A stretch of DNA of 64,000 nucleotides from CAMLIZ01 sp040758375 (GCA_040758375.1 JBFLWE010000011.1:23540-87539); one strand, 5' to 3'; counted from the stretch's first letter, positions 7,695 through 16,929 are shown. Notes: a model not told the origin generated them from the sequence alone. Program-made: numbers and translations.

Positions 7695-8879
7695 TCACTT
7701 CAGGTCGTCGACCAGCAGCGACACGATCTGCTTCGCGACGTCGCTGTTGTCGGGCGCACCTTGCGGGTTGAGCACCGCGACCGTGGTGCTGGTGGTGCCG
7801 CCGCGCTTGACCTCGATACGGTAGCGGGCGGGGGCGCCTGCGGGCTTCTCGCCGCCGAACAGGCGCGAGAAGAAGCCCGGATCTTCCTTGCCGGCCAGCT
7901 TGGGGTCGGCATAGCGGACGTAGTACACGCCGTTGGCGCGGTCGCGGTCTTCCACGGTGAAGCCTGTGCGGTCGAGCGCCAGGCCCACGCGGCGCCAGGC
8001 GCGGTCGAAGGGCTCGTCCACCTGCAGCGCGGCGGCGGGCTGGTCGGTGAGCAGGCGAGCGCGGGCAGGGCCCGTGGCTTGCGGCGCGGCCGCTGCCGGG
8101 CCGCTGGCGGGCGTGGCCGCTGCCACCGCGCTGCGTGCGGCCTCCTGGTCCTTGGCACCCAGCTTGACCATCAGCCGCGCCAGCATCTCGGCTTCGAGTT
8201 CGGGATCGTTGGGCCGCGGCCGCCACACCGTGTTTTCGCGCGCCTGGCCGGTGAGCACCTCTTCCATGCCGCGATGGCTGATGTAGATCTCGGTGCCTTG
8301 CGGCGTGCGCTCCACGCGCGTGCGGAATTTGTCGCGCAGGCCGGTGTCGTAGAACGAATCGAGCACGCGGCCGATGGTGCGGCGGATGATGTCGTCGGCG
8401 ATCTTGGCGCGGTTTTCGGCCCAGTCGGTTTCCATCACGCCGGCTTCGGGGTTGTCGACCACGACGTTGAGGCCGCGCTCCTGCCAGAACGCGCGCAGCT
8501 GCGGCCACAGCTGCTCGGGGCTTTGCGGGGTGACCAGCCAGCGCGTGTCGCCCTGGCGTTCCACGCGCACCTCGCCGATCTGCTGCGGCGCCACGGTCTG
8601 CGCGCTACCGGCCGTCGGCACGCTGCCCGCCGCCGCTTGCGCCTGGTAGTTGGTGGCGCTGACCACGCCGGACTGCGGCTGGTAGCGGCCGTCGCGCGCG
8701 AGCTGGGTCAGGTCGGGCGGCACCTCGAGCGGCGCCGTCTTGGCGGCAGCGCTCTTGTAGTCGATCTTGTCGCCGCCCAGCATGTTCTCCATGGAAGAGC
8801 AGCCCGCCAGCGACAGGGCCAGCACGACGGTGGCGGCTGCGACGGGGCTGATGGAGGGGAATCGGTTCACGTTGCGCAT
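7695..8879 (-). CDS. bamC: Outer membrane protein assembly factor BamC
   Basis: 394 residues. An N-terminal signal with lipobox SLAGC (Cys near 26) is followed by the BamC unstructured lasso region (DYKSAAAKTAPLEVPPDLTQL) that binds BamD in the beta-barrel assembly machine. Two helix-grip domains follow, separated by an Ala/Pro linker around residues 255-280 (the second begins near VDEPFDRAWRRVGLALDR). The protein is an outer-membrane lipoprotein. The start at 8877-8879 gives the shortest sensible signal peptide. It lies downstream of dapA, the usual order in Proteobacteria. Confidence 0.94.
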   Translation of the reverse strand: MRNVNRFPSISPVAAATVVLALSLAGCSSMENMLGGDKIDYKSAAAKTAPLEVPPDLTQLARDGRYQPQSGVVSATNYQAQAAAGSVPTAGSAQTVAPQQIGEVRVERQGDTRWLVTPQSPEQLWPQLRAFWQERGLNVVVDNPEAGVMETDWAENRAKIADDIIRRTIGRVLDSFYDTGLRDKFRTRVERTPQGTEIYISHRGMEEVLTGQARENTVWRPRPNDPELEAEMLARLMVKLGAKDQEAARSAVAAATPASGPAAAAPQATGPARARLLTDQPAAALQVDEPFDRAWRRVGLALDRTGFTVEDRDRANGVYYVRYADPKLAGKEDPGFFSRLFGGEKPAGAPARYRIEVKRGGTTSTTVAVLNPQGAPDNSDVAKQIVSLLVDDLK

Positions 8880-8959
8880 CTCCAGCGGCCGCGCGGCCAG
8901 GCCGCGCGGTGCATTCACAGGTTCGGGCTTCGGGATCAACGGGACGCGGTCCAGGTGCC

Positions 8960-9841
8960 TCACAGCACGCCGGCTTCGCGCAGCGCCGCTTCGAGCGGGC
9001 CTTGCGCCGCGTCGGACAGCGGGGTGAGCGGCAGGCGCAGCCCGCCACCGATGCGGCCCATGCGGGCCAGCGCCCATTTCACCGGGATCGGGTTGGGCTC
9101 GACGAAAAGCTGCTTGTGCAGCGCCAGCAGCTTCATGTGGATTTCGACCGCGCGCCTGGCATCGCCTTGCACGGCGGCCATGCACAGCTCGTGCATCGCG
9201 CGCGGCGCCACGTTGGCGGTCACGCTCACGTTGCCGTGGCCGCCGAGCAGCATCAGCGCGACGGCCGTGGGGTCGTCGCCGGAATAGATGGCAAAGCCTT
9301 TGGGTGCCTGCTTGATCAGCCAGGCCGCGCGGTCGATGTTGCCGGTGGCCTCTTTGATGCCCACGATGCCGGGCACCTGGGCCAGCCGGAGCACGGTCTC
9401 GGGCAGCATGTCGGCCACGGTGCGGCCGGGCACGTTGTACAGCACCATCGGCAGGTCCACCGCTTCGGCGATGGCCTTGAAGTGGCGGTAGATGCCTTCT
9501 TGCGTGGGCTTGTTGTAGTAGGGCACCACCTGCAGCGTGCAATCCGCGCCCACCGACTTGGCGAACCTGGCGAGCTCGATCGCCTCGGCGGTGGCGTTGG
9601 CGCCCGCGCCGGCCATGATGGGCACGCGGCCCCGCGCGTGTTCGACCGCGACGCGGATGACTTCCTGGTGTTCGGCGACGGTGACGGTGGGCGACTCGCC
9701 GGTGGTGCCCACCACGCCGATGCAATCGGTGCCTTCGGCGATGTGCCAGTCGATCAGGCGGCGCAGCGCGTCGTAGTCGACGCTGCCGTCCTCGTGCATC
9801 GGCGTGACCAGCGCCACGATGCTGCCAACAATCGGTTTCAT
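8960..9841 (-). CDS. dapA: 4-hydroxy-tetrahydrodipicolinate synthase
   Basis: 293 residues, the standard length. It condenses pyruvate with aspartate semialdehyde in the diaminopimelate/lysine pathway. Visible landmarks are GTTGESPTV near residue 43, the catalytic tyrosine in VVPYYNKPTQEG, the Schiff-base lysine in VGIKEATGN and the YSGDD segment. It is upstream of bamC with an 80-base spacer, which together form a conserved pair feeding cell-wall synthesis and envelope assembly. Confidence 0.97.
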   Translation of the reverse strand: MKPIVGSIVALVTPMHEDGSVDYDALRRLIDWHIAEGTDCIGVVGTTGESPTVTVAEHQEVIRVAVEHARGRVPIMAGAGANATAEAIELARFAKSVGADCTLQVVPYYNKPTQEGIYRHFKAIAEAVDLPMVLYNVPGRTVADMLPETVLRLAQVPGIVGIKEATGNIDRAAWLIKQAPKGFAIYSGDDPTAVALMLLGGHGNVSVTANVAPRAMHELCMAAVQGDARRAVEIHMKLLALHKQLFVEPNPIPVKWALARMGRIGGGLRLPLTPLSDAAQGPLEAALREAGVL

Positions 9842-9901
9842 GGGTTTTCCTGCAGAGGAATCGGGGGATTCTAGCCGTGGGGCCGGCGCGGCCCCGGGGC
9901 G

Positions 9902-10453
9902 TCAGCCCACCAGGGCATAACGCGCCGGCGCGCTGCCGGACGACGCTTGGCGCACTGCAGCGATGCGCTGGACGAAGCGTTCGGGGTCGGCGAGAAAGCC
10001 GTCCTCGTAGCCCAGCACGCGCAAACGGCCCTGCACCGCGGACAGCAACTCGCCCGGCCTGAGCAGGAAGTCGGGACGCGAGGGCCGGCCCACGGTTTCG
10101 TTGCCTTCGGCGAAGGTTTCGTACAGCAGCAGGCCGCCTGGGGCCACGCTGTCCACCACGACCGGCAGCACAGGGCGCCAGAGGTAGTTGGTGACCACCA
10201 CCACATCAAAGCACCGGCCGGCAAAGGGCCAGGGCCCGTTTTCAATGTCGGCGGTGACCAGCTCGCCCAGGCCTTGCAGCGGCGCCAGCGCCTGGGCGTC
10301 ACGATCCACACCGGTCACGCGCGCGCCACGCGCCGCGAACCAGCGCAGGTGCCGGCCGCTGCCGCAGGCGACGTCGAGCACGGTGGCACCGGGGGGCACC
10401 AGATGCGACCAGCGCCGCACCCAGCCCGAGACTTCGCTCACTGCCGGGTTCAT
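9902..10453 (-). CDS. Class I SAM-dependent methyltransferase
   Basis: 183 residues. Motif I is clear (VLDVACGSGRHLRWFAARG), followed by an acidic residue binding the ribose (VTGVDRDAQAL) and the VVVTNYLWRPVLP segment. The small size and lack of extra domains suggest a small-molecule methyltransferase of the TehB/UbiE-like superfamily; the substrate cannot be told. The ATG overlaps the stop of the upstream SDR gene (10450-10453), so the two are co-translated. Confidence 0.9.
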   Translation of the reverse strand: MNPAVSEVSGWVRRWSHLVPPGATVLDVACGSGRHLRWFAARGARVTGVDRDAQALAPLQGLGELVTADIENGPWPFAGRCFDVVVVTNYLWRPVLPVVVDSVAPGGLLLYETFAEGNETVGRPSRPDFLLRPGELLSAVQGRLRVLGYEDGFLADPERFVQRIAAVRQASSGSAPARYALVG

Positions 10454-11271
10454 GGGGTATGGGCCTCGCGGTTCAAGGCCTTCAGCGCCAGCCGGTCCAC
10501 CACCCCGGGCGCGATCAGCTTGAGCCAGCGGCCCAGCTTGCCCTTGGCCGTCATCACGATCTCGCGCTGGCGCTGCTGGGTGCCTTGCAGGATCAGCCGG
10601 GCGCAGGTGTCCACGCTCATGGCGCCGCGCTCGTCGAGCCCGCTGCGGCCGGCGGGCCGGCCTTGTGCATCGAAGCCGCGATAGCGGATCTGCGTGGCCA
10701 CCACGCCGGGATAGGCGATGGTCACGCTCACGCCTTGCGGCGCCAGCTCGACGCGCAGCGCCTCGAAGAAGCCGGTGAGTGCGAACTTGGTGGCGCTGTA
10801 GGCGGTGCGCCCCGGCACGCCCACGAGCCCGGCCAGGCTGGACACGGCCACCAGCCGGCCGCGGCTGGCCTTGAGGTGCGGCAGCGCGGCCTGCGTGCAC
10901 CACACGGCGCCCCAGAGGTTGATGCGCATGAGCGTCTCGTACCACGCGAGGTCTTTCACCTCCTCGAAGGCGGCATGGGCCGACATGCCGGCGTTGTTGA
11001 CCAGCGTGTCGAGGCGGCCGAACCGGGCCACGGCGGCCTCCACCAGCGCGCGGCATTGCGCCTGGTCCGCAATGTCGCAGGGCTGCACCAGCACCGCGGC
11101 GCCGTGGCGCCGGCAGCCGGCTGCCACCTGCTCCAGCTTGTCGCGGCTGCGCGCGGCCAGCACCAGCGCGCAGGCGGCGCCGTGCCGCGCCGCCCACTGG
11201 CGCGCGAGTCCGGCGCCGATGCCGTCGGAAGCGCCGGTGATGACGATGACCTGGGCTGGGGGCGTGTCCAT
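10450..11271 (-). CDS. Short-chain dehydrogenase/reductase (SDR)
   Basis: 273 residues from the ATG at 11269-11271. It has the classical SDR layout: cofactor motif TGASDGIGAGLA, the NNAGMS strand, catalytic Ser in VAVSSLAG and YSATK with catalytic Tyr and Lys. The C-terminal tail is basic (MTAKGKLGRWLK), as in many membrane-associated SDRs. It should be an NAD(P)-dependent oxidoreductase of unknown substrate. Two further in-frame starts lie upstream (11280, 11316) but add non-family residues. It is followed directly by a methyltransferase, suggesting a two-step modification. Confidence 0.92.
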   Translation of the reverse strand: MDTPPAQVIVITGASDGIGAGLARQWAARHGAACALVLAARSRDKLEQVAAGCRRHGAAVLVQPCDIADQAQCRALVEAAVARFGRLDTLVNNAGMSAHAAFEEVKDLAWYETLMRINLWGAVWCTQAALPHLKASRGRLVAVSSLAGLVGVPGRTAYSATKFALTGFFEALRVELAPQGVSVTIAYPGVVATQIRYRGFDAQGRPAGRSGLDERGAMSVDTCARLILQGTQQRQREIVMTAKGKLGRWLKLIAPGVVDRLALKALNREAHTP

Positions 11272-11335
11272 GGCGCGCATGGTCGCACGACGGCGGCACG
11301 CCCTGTCTGTCGTCAAGCCGACAAAGCCAAAGGCA

Positions 11336-11458
11336 TCAGAAGCAGGACCACACCTGGTTGGCCAGGTTGAACACGAAGTCGCGCTGCAGGTAGCTGGCGA
11401 ACACGAGCGCCAGCGCGAGCGCGGCGACGGCCGACCACAGCACCTGCCTGCGCTTCAT
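11336..11458 (-). CDS. 40-residue single-span membrane peptide
   Basis: A short ORF starting five bases after the MFS stop and ending in TGA at 11336-11338. It begins MKRRQVLWSA, has a hydrophobic span of about 15 residues (VAALALALVFASYL) and ends NLANQVWSCF. The positive-inside N-terminus predicts the tail faces the periplasm. There is no clear Shine-Dalgarno, so translation would rely on reinitiation from the MFS gene. The size and position suggest an accessory subunit of the transporter, but that is inference. Confidence 0.55.
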   Translation of the reverse strand: MKRRQVLWSAVAALALALVFASYLQRDFVFNLANQVWSCF

Positions 11459-11462
11459 GGCT

Positions 11463-12683
11463 TCACGCCGCCGCAGCCTGCGGCCGCAGGATGGCCGTCT
11501 CGCGCACCGGCAGGTTGACCAGCGCCGCGAACACGCCCAGCGCCACCGCCATCCACCACACGATGTCGTAGCTGCCGGTGGCGTCGTACAGCTTGCCGCC
11601 CAGCCACACGCCGAGGAAGCTGCCGATCTGATGGCTGAAGAACACGAAGCCGCCGAGCATCGACATGTACTGCACGCCGAAGATCTGGGCCACCACCGCG
11701 TTGGTGGGCGGCACGGTGGACAGCCACAGCACGCCCATCACCGCGGAGAACACGTACACCGACATCGGCGTGAGCGGCAGCCACAGGAAGGCCACGATCG
11801 CCACCGAGCGCAGCAGGTAGATCGCAGCCAGGATGTGGCGCTTGGCCAGGCGCTGGCCCAGCGCGCCGGCCGCATAGGTGCCGAACACGTTGAACAGCCC
11901 GATCAGCGCCAGCGCCGTGGTGGCCACGTCGGGCGTGAAGCCCTTGTCGCGCAGGTAGCTGGGCATGTGCACACCGATGAACACCACCTGGAAGCCGCAC
12001 ACGAAGTAGCCGGCCATCAGCAGCTGGAAGCTGGGGTAGCTGAAGGCCTCGCGCAGCGCAGCGCCGATGCTTTGCTGCGGCTTGGCCGCGCCCGAGGCGA
12101 GCGCGGGTTCCTTCAACCCAAAGGCCAGCGGCACGATGGCCAGCGCCGCGCAGCCCAGCACGAACAGCGCCGTCTGCCAGCCCAGCCCGCCGATCAGCCC
12201 GTTTTCCACCGGCACCATCAGGAACTGGCCGAACGAGCCGGCCGCCGCGGCCACGCCCATGGCCCACGAGCGTTTTTCCGGCGCCACGTTGCGCCCGATC
12301 ACGCCGTAGATCACCGCATAGGTGGTGCCGGCCTGGGCCATGCCGATCATCAGGCCAGTGCTGCCCATGAAGGCGAGGCTCGAGCTGGACACGGCCATCA
12401 ACACCAGGCCCAGCGCATACAGGATGCCGCCGGCGATGAGCACGCGGAAGGCGCCGAAGCGGTCGGCCAGCATGCCGGCAAACGGGCCTGCCGCGCCCCA
12501 GGCCAGGTTCTGGATCGCGATGGCCAGCGCGAAGGTCTCGCGGCTCCAGCCGCGCTCCATGGTGACGGGTTGCAGCCACAGGCCGAAGCCGTGGCGGATG
12601 CCCATGGACAGCGTCACGACTGCTGCGCCGCACAACAGCACCTGGGTCATGGACAAACGGGGCGGAGCGGAGGCGGCGGTCAT
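11463..12683 (-). CDS. Major facilitator superfamily transporter
   Basis: 406 residues with about 12 predicted transmembrane helices. The loop 2-3 signature is present as GMLADRFGAFRVL, and the first helix contains GIRHGFGLWLQPV. It resembles the oxalate/formate- and monocarboxylate-type MFS branch, but the substrate is not determinable. The start at 12681-12683 is chosen because the longer open frame to 13034 runs through low-complexity sequence without family resemblance. A 40-residue membrane peptide follows immediately. Confidence 0.9.
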   Translation of the reverse strand: MTAASAPPRLSMTQVLLCGAAVVTLSMGIRHGFGLWLQPVTMERGWSRETFALAIAIQNLAWGAAGPFAGMLADRFGAFRVLIAGGILYALGLVLMAVSSSSLAFMGSTGLMIGMAQAGTTYAVIYGVIGRNVAPEKRSWAMGVAAAAGSFGQFLMVPVENGLIGGLGWQTALFVLGCAALAIVPLAFGLKEPALASGAAKPQQSIGAALREAFSYPSFQLLMAGYFVCGFQVVFIGVHMPSYLRDKGFTPDVATTALALIGLFNVFGTYAAGALGQRLAKRHILAAIYLLRSVAIVAFLWLPLTPMSVYVFSAVMGVLWLSTVPPTNAVVAQIFGVQYMSMLGGFVFFSHQIGSFLGVWLGGKLYDATGSYDIVWWMAVALGVFAALVNLPVRETAILRPQAAAA

Positions 12684-13005
12684 GGGCGGCACTCTAGCCA
12701 GAAGCGAATCTCCTCGTGGGCGCGGGGGCGTGCATTGCTGCAGTTGGTTGTTGCGGGCCTGCAGTGCCGGCCCCCCGTCACGGTGGGCAGGCCGGCCAGC
12801 AGGACCACGGCCTGGCGGCCGAAGCGATGGCCAGCGCGATGCGGACATCAGCAGGGCCGGGCAGCGGCCGATGCCCTCGCCAGGCCATGCGCTCCCCCCT
12901 AGTTCGTGATGTCCGCAGTGCGCGGCTGCAAGGCGTCTGTACGGGTGTGCTGGCCGTGCAAGTTTGTCGCGGCAGCCGCTTCCCGACGTTCTTATGGAGG
13001 ACACC
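12684..13005. other. 322-base intergenic region between divergent genes
   Basis: This region separates the MFS gene (minus) from an orphan pair (plus). I see no believable gene in it. It holds the ribosome site GGAGG at 12996-13000 for the gene at 13006 and a CCCCCTAGTTC element at 12895-12905 that resembles elements in front of the nearby kinase and lipoprotein genes. The rest is GC-rich with no clear hairpin. Confidence 0.6.
12895..12905. promoter_or_regulatory. CCCCCTA-type element, copy 1
   Basis: CCCCCTAGTTC on the plus strand (GAACTAGGGGG on the minus strand). It sits in the divergent spacer, 213 bases from the MFS start and about 100 bases from the plus-strand orphan at 13006. Similar elements lie upstream of the kinase and lipoprotein genes; a shared regulator or sigma factor is a guess. 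Confidence 0.3.
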
Positions 13006-13683
13006 ATGTCACAGGAAGACCGCGAGTACCGCAACCAGATCGAGAAGCAGTGGGGCTACTTCGCCATCTACCCGCCCAACCGGCCGGTGGAACTGGGCGA
13101 CTACGGCAAGCGCCAGGGCGACGAGTTCGAGAAGCTGGGCAACATCCGCAAGTGGATCGAGCCGCGCGCCGAGCGCAAGCCGGGCGGCAACATGCTCTTC
13201 ACCAGCCAGGGCGACGTGAAGACGGAGCTCGATTTCGGCGTCGCCGACAAGCTGGGCCTGCAGCAGGTGGACCTGAAGCTCACCTTCACGAAGAAGTGGT
13301 CCATCTTCTTCCTCGCGCAGCAGACCACGGTCGTGAGCACCGCCAACCTGATGCGCGTGGGCAACCGCATCGTCGAGGAGTACCAGAAGAAGGGTGACAG
13401 CTGGCAGCGGTCGTACGAATGGGTGACCGAGCTGGTGGAGGCCGAGGTGCTCACCGTGATGGTGGCCACCGAGTCCGGCGCGGTGGCCACGCTCTCCGGC
13501 AAGCTGCCGCTCAAGTACCACGGCGTGCCGGTGGGCGACCTGGACTTGCGTGATTTCGGCGTCACGCGCAACAGCGGCAGCGTCTCGGTCTTCGGGCCCT
13601 GCCGCAAGGCGACGCCGCTGCACAAGCTGTTCCAGGTGGAGGACCCCTTGTTCAAGAAGGCCCACTACGAGGAGGTGCGGTGA
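13006..13683 (+). CDS. Uncharacterised 225-residue protein
   Basis: The ATG at 13006 is preceded by GGAGG with five-base spacing; two earlier in-frame starts (12964 TTG, 12994 ATG) are less well placed. There is no signal peptide or clear membrane span. The N-terminus has IYPPNRPVELGDYG followed by FEKLGNIRKWIEP. The middle is rich in beta-prone hydrophobic/polar alternation (TFTKKWSIFFLAQQTTVVST), and the C-terminus is charged. I do not recognise the family. Its stop overlaps the next gene by one base (TGATG), so the two are co-expressed. Confidence 0.82.
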   Translation: MSQEDREYRNQIEKQWGYFAIYPPNRPVELGDYGKRQGDEFEKLGNIRKWIEPRAERKPGGNMLFTSQGDVKTELDFGVADKLGLQQVDLKLTFTKKWSIFFLAQQTTVVSTANLMRVGNRIVEEYQKKGDSWQRSYEWVTELVEAEVLTVMVATESGAVATLSGKLPLKYHGVPVGDLDLRDFGVTRNSGSVSVFGPCRKATPLHKLFQVEDPLFKKAHYEEVR

Positions 13684-14087
13684 TGAAGACCTTGGCGACT
13701 CTGGCGGCCCTCGCGGTCGCGCTGCCGGCCTGGGCCGCGCGCCCGGCCAACCTGGCCGGCACCACCTGGTCGGTGCAGATCAACCGCTCGACCGAGCAGC
13801 TGGTGATCACGCACCAAGGCGGCGCCGGCACGGCCGGCGGCGTGAACTGCCTGGCGCTGATCGGCACCATCGGCCCGGCGCCGGTGCGCGGCTACTACTG
13901 CGGCGCCACCGGCGAGGTGCACCTGCGCCACAACAACATGCACACCGGCGCGACGGTGCGCGTGTTCGACGCCCGCGTGAGCGACGAGGTGCTCGGCCAG
14001 CCGCTGTACATGGGCGGCACGGTGTCGGTGGACGACGCGGCCTTCGGGGAGTTGGGCACGTACAACTTCTCGGGGGTGCGACGCTAG
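13683..14087 (+). CDS. Small secreted protein of unknown function
   Basis: 134 residues with a clean signal peptide (MKTLATLAALAVALPAWAA, cleavage near residue 19). The mature part begins RPANLAGTTWSVQINRS and contains two cysteines (VNCLALIG, GYYCGATG) that could form a disulfide. Length and beta-rich pattern suggest a small periplasmic beta-barrel-like fold, but no family is recognised. It is coupled to the 225-residue gene through a TGATG overlap. Its stop interlocks with the stop of the convergent kinase gene (CTAG at 14084-14087). Confidence 0.82.
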   Translation: MKTLATLAALAVALPAWAARPANLAGTTWSVQINRSTEQLVITHQGGAGTAGGVNCLALIGTIGPAPVRGYYCGATGEVHLRHNNMHTGATVRVFDARVSDEVLGQPLYMGGTVSVDDAAFGELGTYNFSGVRR

Positions 14088-16855
14088 GAAGCAGCACGCC
14101 GGGCCTGCAGGGCGGGTTGCGGCGTGCGCAGCGACTGCAGCAGCGCGGCCGCCGCGGTGGTGCTGGGGTGCTGTGTGCCCAGGCCATTGGCGAGCGCCTG
14201 GCTCGCCAGTGCGGCGTCGGCCGCCGCTTCGGCAGGCCGGTCGAGCGCCACACGGGCCTGGGCGCGCAGCAACGCCGCTTCGCCCACGTCGGCGCTTTGT
14301 CGTTCGTCGCGTGCGATGCGTTGCGAGTACTGGAGCGCGTCGGTGGCGTGGCGCTCGGCTTCGGCAGGCGCGCCGGCCGCGAGGTGGATTTGCGCGGCCA
14401 TGCGCAGCAGACGGTCGATGCCGGGAGCGTCGATGCGCTGCGGGTAACCGGCGCCGGCCAAGGTTTGGGAGATCAGGGCCTGCGCCGGCCCGAGACGACC
14501 CTCGGCGAGCAGGATGTCGGCCCGTGTGAGCGCGCCTTCGCGCAGCATCCGCGCGTACGACTTTGGATCGCTTTCCCACAGGGCGATCGCCTGCTGCAGA
14601 CGCTGGCCAGCGTCGGCAGGACGGCCCAGCGCGAGCAGCACGCGCGACGCCACCAGGTTGCAGGTGGCCACGTGGAACGGGCTGCCGGCACGGCGCGCCA
14701 TCGCGGTTTCCTCGTCGATGAGCTGCAGCGCGCGCTGCGGCTGGCCGAGGCGCAGCAACACGCCTGCGTAGCTGTTGCGCACACCGATCGGCTGCGTGTG
14801 CGGCGACGGATCGCGCAGGGCCCATTCGTAGCTGCGTTCGAGCAGCGCCAAGGCCGCCTGGATCTCGCCCATGCGCGTGAGGTTGCCGGCATGGTTGTGC
14901 TGGGCAACCATCTCGGCTCTCGATCCCGCGCGACCGGCACTGCGCACGCGGTCGAGCTCGTCCTGTGACAGCACGGCAGCGTCCTTGAAGCGGTCGGTGG
15001 CACGGTAGAAGTCGGACAGCTGCGTCATCATCAAATGGCGCCGAGAGCCCGCGTTGACCGGGCTGCGGTCCATCAGTTCGAGCCCAGCACGCGCGACTGC
15101 GATGGCTTCGTCGATGCGTCCCCCGGCGTGCAGCACGCGCGCCCGGGCGCGCATGCAGTCGGTGGCCGTGGACACGGACACGTTGCGCATGCGGTCCAGC
15201 ACCTGCTGTGCCTCGGCGAGCCGCGCTTGTGCCTGTTGGCGGCTGCGATGGATCAGCGACCATGCGGCCGAGCAGTGCGCTGCGGCCAGCAGGTCGTCGT
15301 CGCCGCCGGCGCGCGCGCTGGACGCTGCTCGTTCGAGCAGCGACAGCACGCGCTCGGTCTGGTTGATCATCGTGTACTTGCGCGAAATCTCGTACTGCAT
15401 GTAAGCCACCAGCGAAGGGTCCATGCCTTGTTGCCGTTCGAGCATCGTGGCGCCACGCTCGAGCAGCTGCGGCATCGTCAACGCCTGGCCAGCCGTGCCC
15501 ACGTCGTCCAGCAGTACGTACATGAACTCGCTGAACGCCGCCGCACGTTGCTGTTGCTGAAGCGCGGCATCGCGCTGCTCGCGTGCTTCGAACATCTGCG
15601 AGACCGCAATGCCGGCGGCTGTGACCACTGTGGCCGACACGCCGGAGGCCACCAAGACGCCGATGCGGTGGCGCGTGACAAACTTGCGCGCCCGGTACCA
15701 GCGGCTGTCGGGCTGGGCCAGCACCGGCCAGCCCCTCAGCCAGCGATCGATGTCCGCCGCCATCGCGTCCACGGTTGGGTAGCGCTCGGCGGGCGCCTTC
15801 TTCAGCGCCGTGAGGACGATGGTGTCCAGGTCGCCGCGCAGCACGCGCCGCAGCCTGCGGTCGGTCACCGCCTCGCTTGGCGGCTGGGGCTGGGCTTCCA
15901 GGATCGCTTCTTCCAGCGCCGCACGCGAATCACGCTTGAGCCGGTACGGCCGCTGCCCGGCCAGCAGCTCGTACAGCAGCACGCCCAGCGAGTAGGTGTC
16001 GGCCGCGGTGCCGATCGGCTCGCCGCGGATCTGTTCAGGCGCGGCGTAGTCGGGCGTGAGCGCGCGGCCGGTTTCGAGGGTGAGCGCCGTCTCTTCGGCA
16101 GTGCCTTGTTCCAGCAGCTTGGCAATGCCGAAGTCCAGCAGCCGCACCTGTCCATCGCTCGTCACGAGGATGTTGCTCGGCTTCAGGTCGCGGTGCACCA
16201 CGAGCTTGGCGTGGGCGCAGGCCACCGCTTGCGTCACCTGCAGGAACAGCGCCAGCCGTGCACGCACGCCGAGCGCGCGCCCGCGGCAGTGTTCGTCGAT
16301 GCGCTGCCCTTCCACATACTCCAGCGCCAGGTAGGGCTGGCCGTCGTCAGCGATGCCGGCGTCGTACAGCCGCGCGATGTGGGGATGGGCCAGCGTGGCG
16401 AGGATCTCGCGCTCGCGCGCCAGGCGTTGCGACCAGGCCGAATGCCGCCAGGCGGCGCGTGGCAGCTTCAGCGCCACTTGCCGGCCTTGCAGCAGGTCGC
16501 TGCGCTCGGCCAGCCATACGCTGGCCATGCCGCCTTCGCCCAGTGGCCGCAGCAGGCGGTAGGGGCCCACTGGCTGGCCTGCTTGCGGCGCGGCAGCGCT
16601 GCCGCCGGCGGCAGCGCTGTCGGCGGCGAAGTCCGCCGTTTCCACCTTGGGTAGCGTCTGCAGGATCTTGTCGCAGCCGGTGTCTTCGGCATGTGCCAGC
16701 AGCGCGCGCAGCCGCGGCGCAAACGGCCGGTGCGCCTCGTCCAGCGCGTCGATCCAGGCGGCGCGTTCGCCGGCCGGCTGGGCGAGCAGCTGGTCGAGCA
16801 ACTGCCGCAGCGTGGCCCACTCCTGCGGCTTCAAGTCGAAGGCGGCGTCGTGCAT
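14084..16855 (-). CDS. Membrane Ser/Thr protein kinase with C-terminal TPR region
   Basis: 923 residues. After a roughly 95-residue N-terminal helical region, a complete Hanks-type kinase domain spans about 98-375: Gly-rich loop LGEGGMASVWL, Lys130 in VALKL, catalytic HRDLKPSNIL (221-230), DFG (241-243) and APE (272-274). A single membrane span lies at about 398-420. The remaining 500 residues are alpha-helical TPR-like repeats predicted in the periplasm. This architecture is typically encoded next to TIGR02999-type ECF sigma factors, and such a sigma gene lies upstream here. It should phosphorylate cytoplasmic partners in response to an envelope signal; the target is unknown. Confidence 0.93.
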   Translation of the reverse strand: MHDAAFDLKPQEWATLRQLLDQLLAQPAGERAAWIDALDEAHRPFAPRLRALLAHAEDTGCDKILQTLPKVETADFAADSAAAGGSAAAPQAGQPVGPYRLLRPLGEGGMASVWLAERSDLLQGRQVALKLPRAAWRHSAWSQRLAREREILATLAHPHIARLYDAGIADDGQPYLALEYVEGQRIDEHCRGRALGVRARLALFLQVTQAVACAHAKLVVHRDLKPSNILVTSDGQVRLLDFGIAKLLEQGTAEETALTLETGRALTPDYAAPEQIRGEPIGTAADTYSLGVLLYELLAGQRPYRLKRDSRAALEEAILEAQPQPPSEAVTDRRLRRVLRGDLDTIVLTALKKAPAERYPTVDAMAADIDRWLRGWPVLAQPDSRWYRARKFVTRHRIGVLVASGVSATVVTAAGIAVSQMFEAREQRDAALQQQQRAAAFSEFMYVLLDDVGTAGQALTMPQLLERGATMLERQQGMDPSLVAYMQYEISRKYTMINQTERVLSLLERAASSARAGGDDDLLAAAHCSAAWSLIHRSRQQAQARLAEAQQVLDRMRNVSVSTATDCMRARARVLHAGGRIDEAIAVARAGLELMDRSPVNAGSRRHLMMTQLSDFYRATDRFKDAAVLSQDELDRVRSAGRAGSRAEMVAQHNHAGNLTRMGEIQAALALLERSYEWALRDPSPHTQPIGVRNSYAGVLLRLGQPQRALQLIDEETAMARRAGSPFHVATCNLVASRVLLALGRPADAGQRLQQAIALWESDPKSYARMLREGALTRADILLAEGRLGPAQALISQTLAGAGYPQRIDAPGIDRLLRMAAQIHLAAGAPAEAERHATDALQYSQRIARDERQSADVGEAALLRAQARVALDRPAEAAADAALASQALANGLGTQHPSTTAAAALLQSLRTPQPALQARRAAS

Positions 16856-16919
16856 GGCCGGCTCCTTTTGGGGCGGGAAGCGGACGGCAGCAGTGTGCAG
16901 CAGCGCGGTCCCGCCTGCT

Positions 16920-16929
16920 CCCCCTAAGT
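16920..16929. promoter_or_regulatory. CCCCCTA-type element, copy 2, upstream of the kinase
   Basis: CCCCCTAAGT on the plus strand reads ACTTAGGGGG towards the kinase start, about 65 bases away. It closely matches the copy before the lipoprotein gene. The function is inferred only from its recurrence. Confidence 0.35.
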
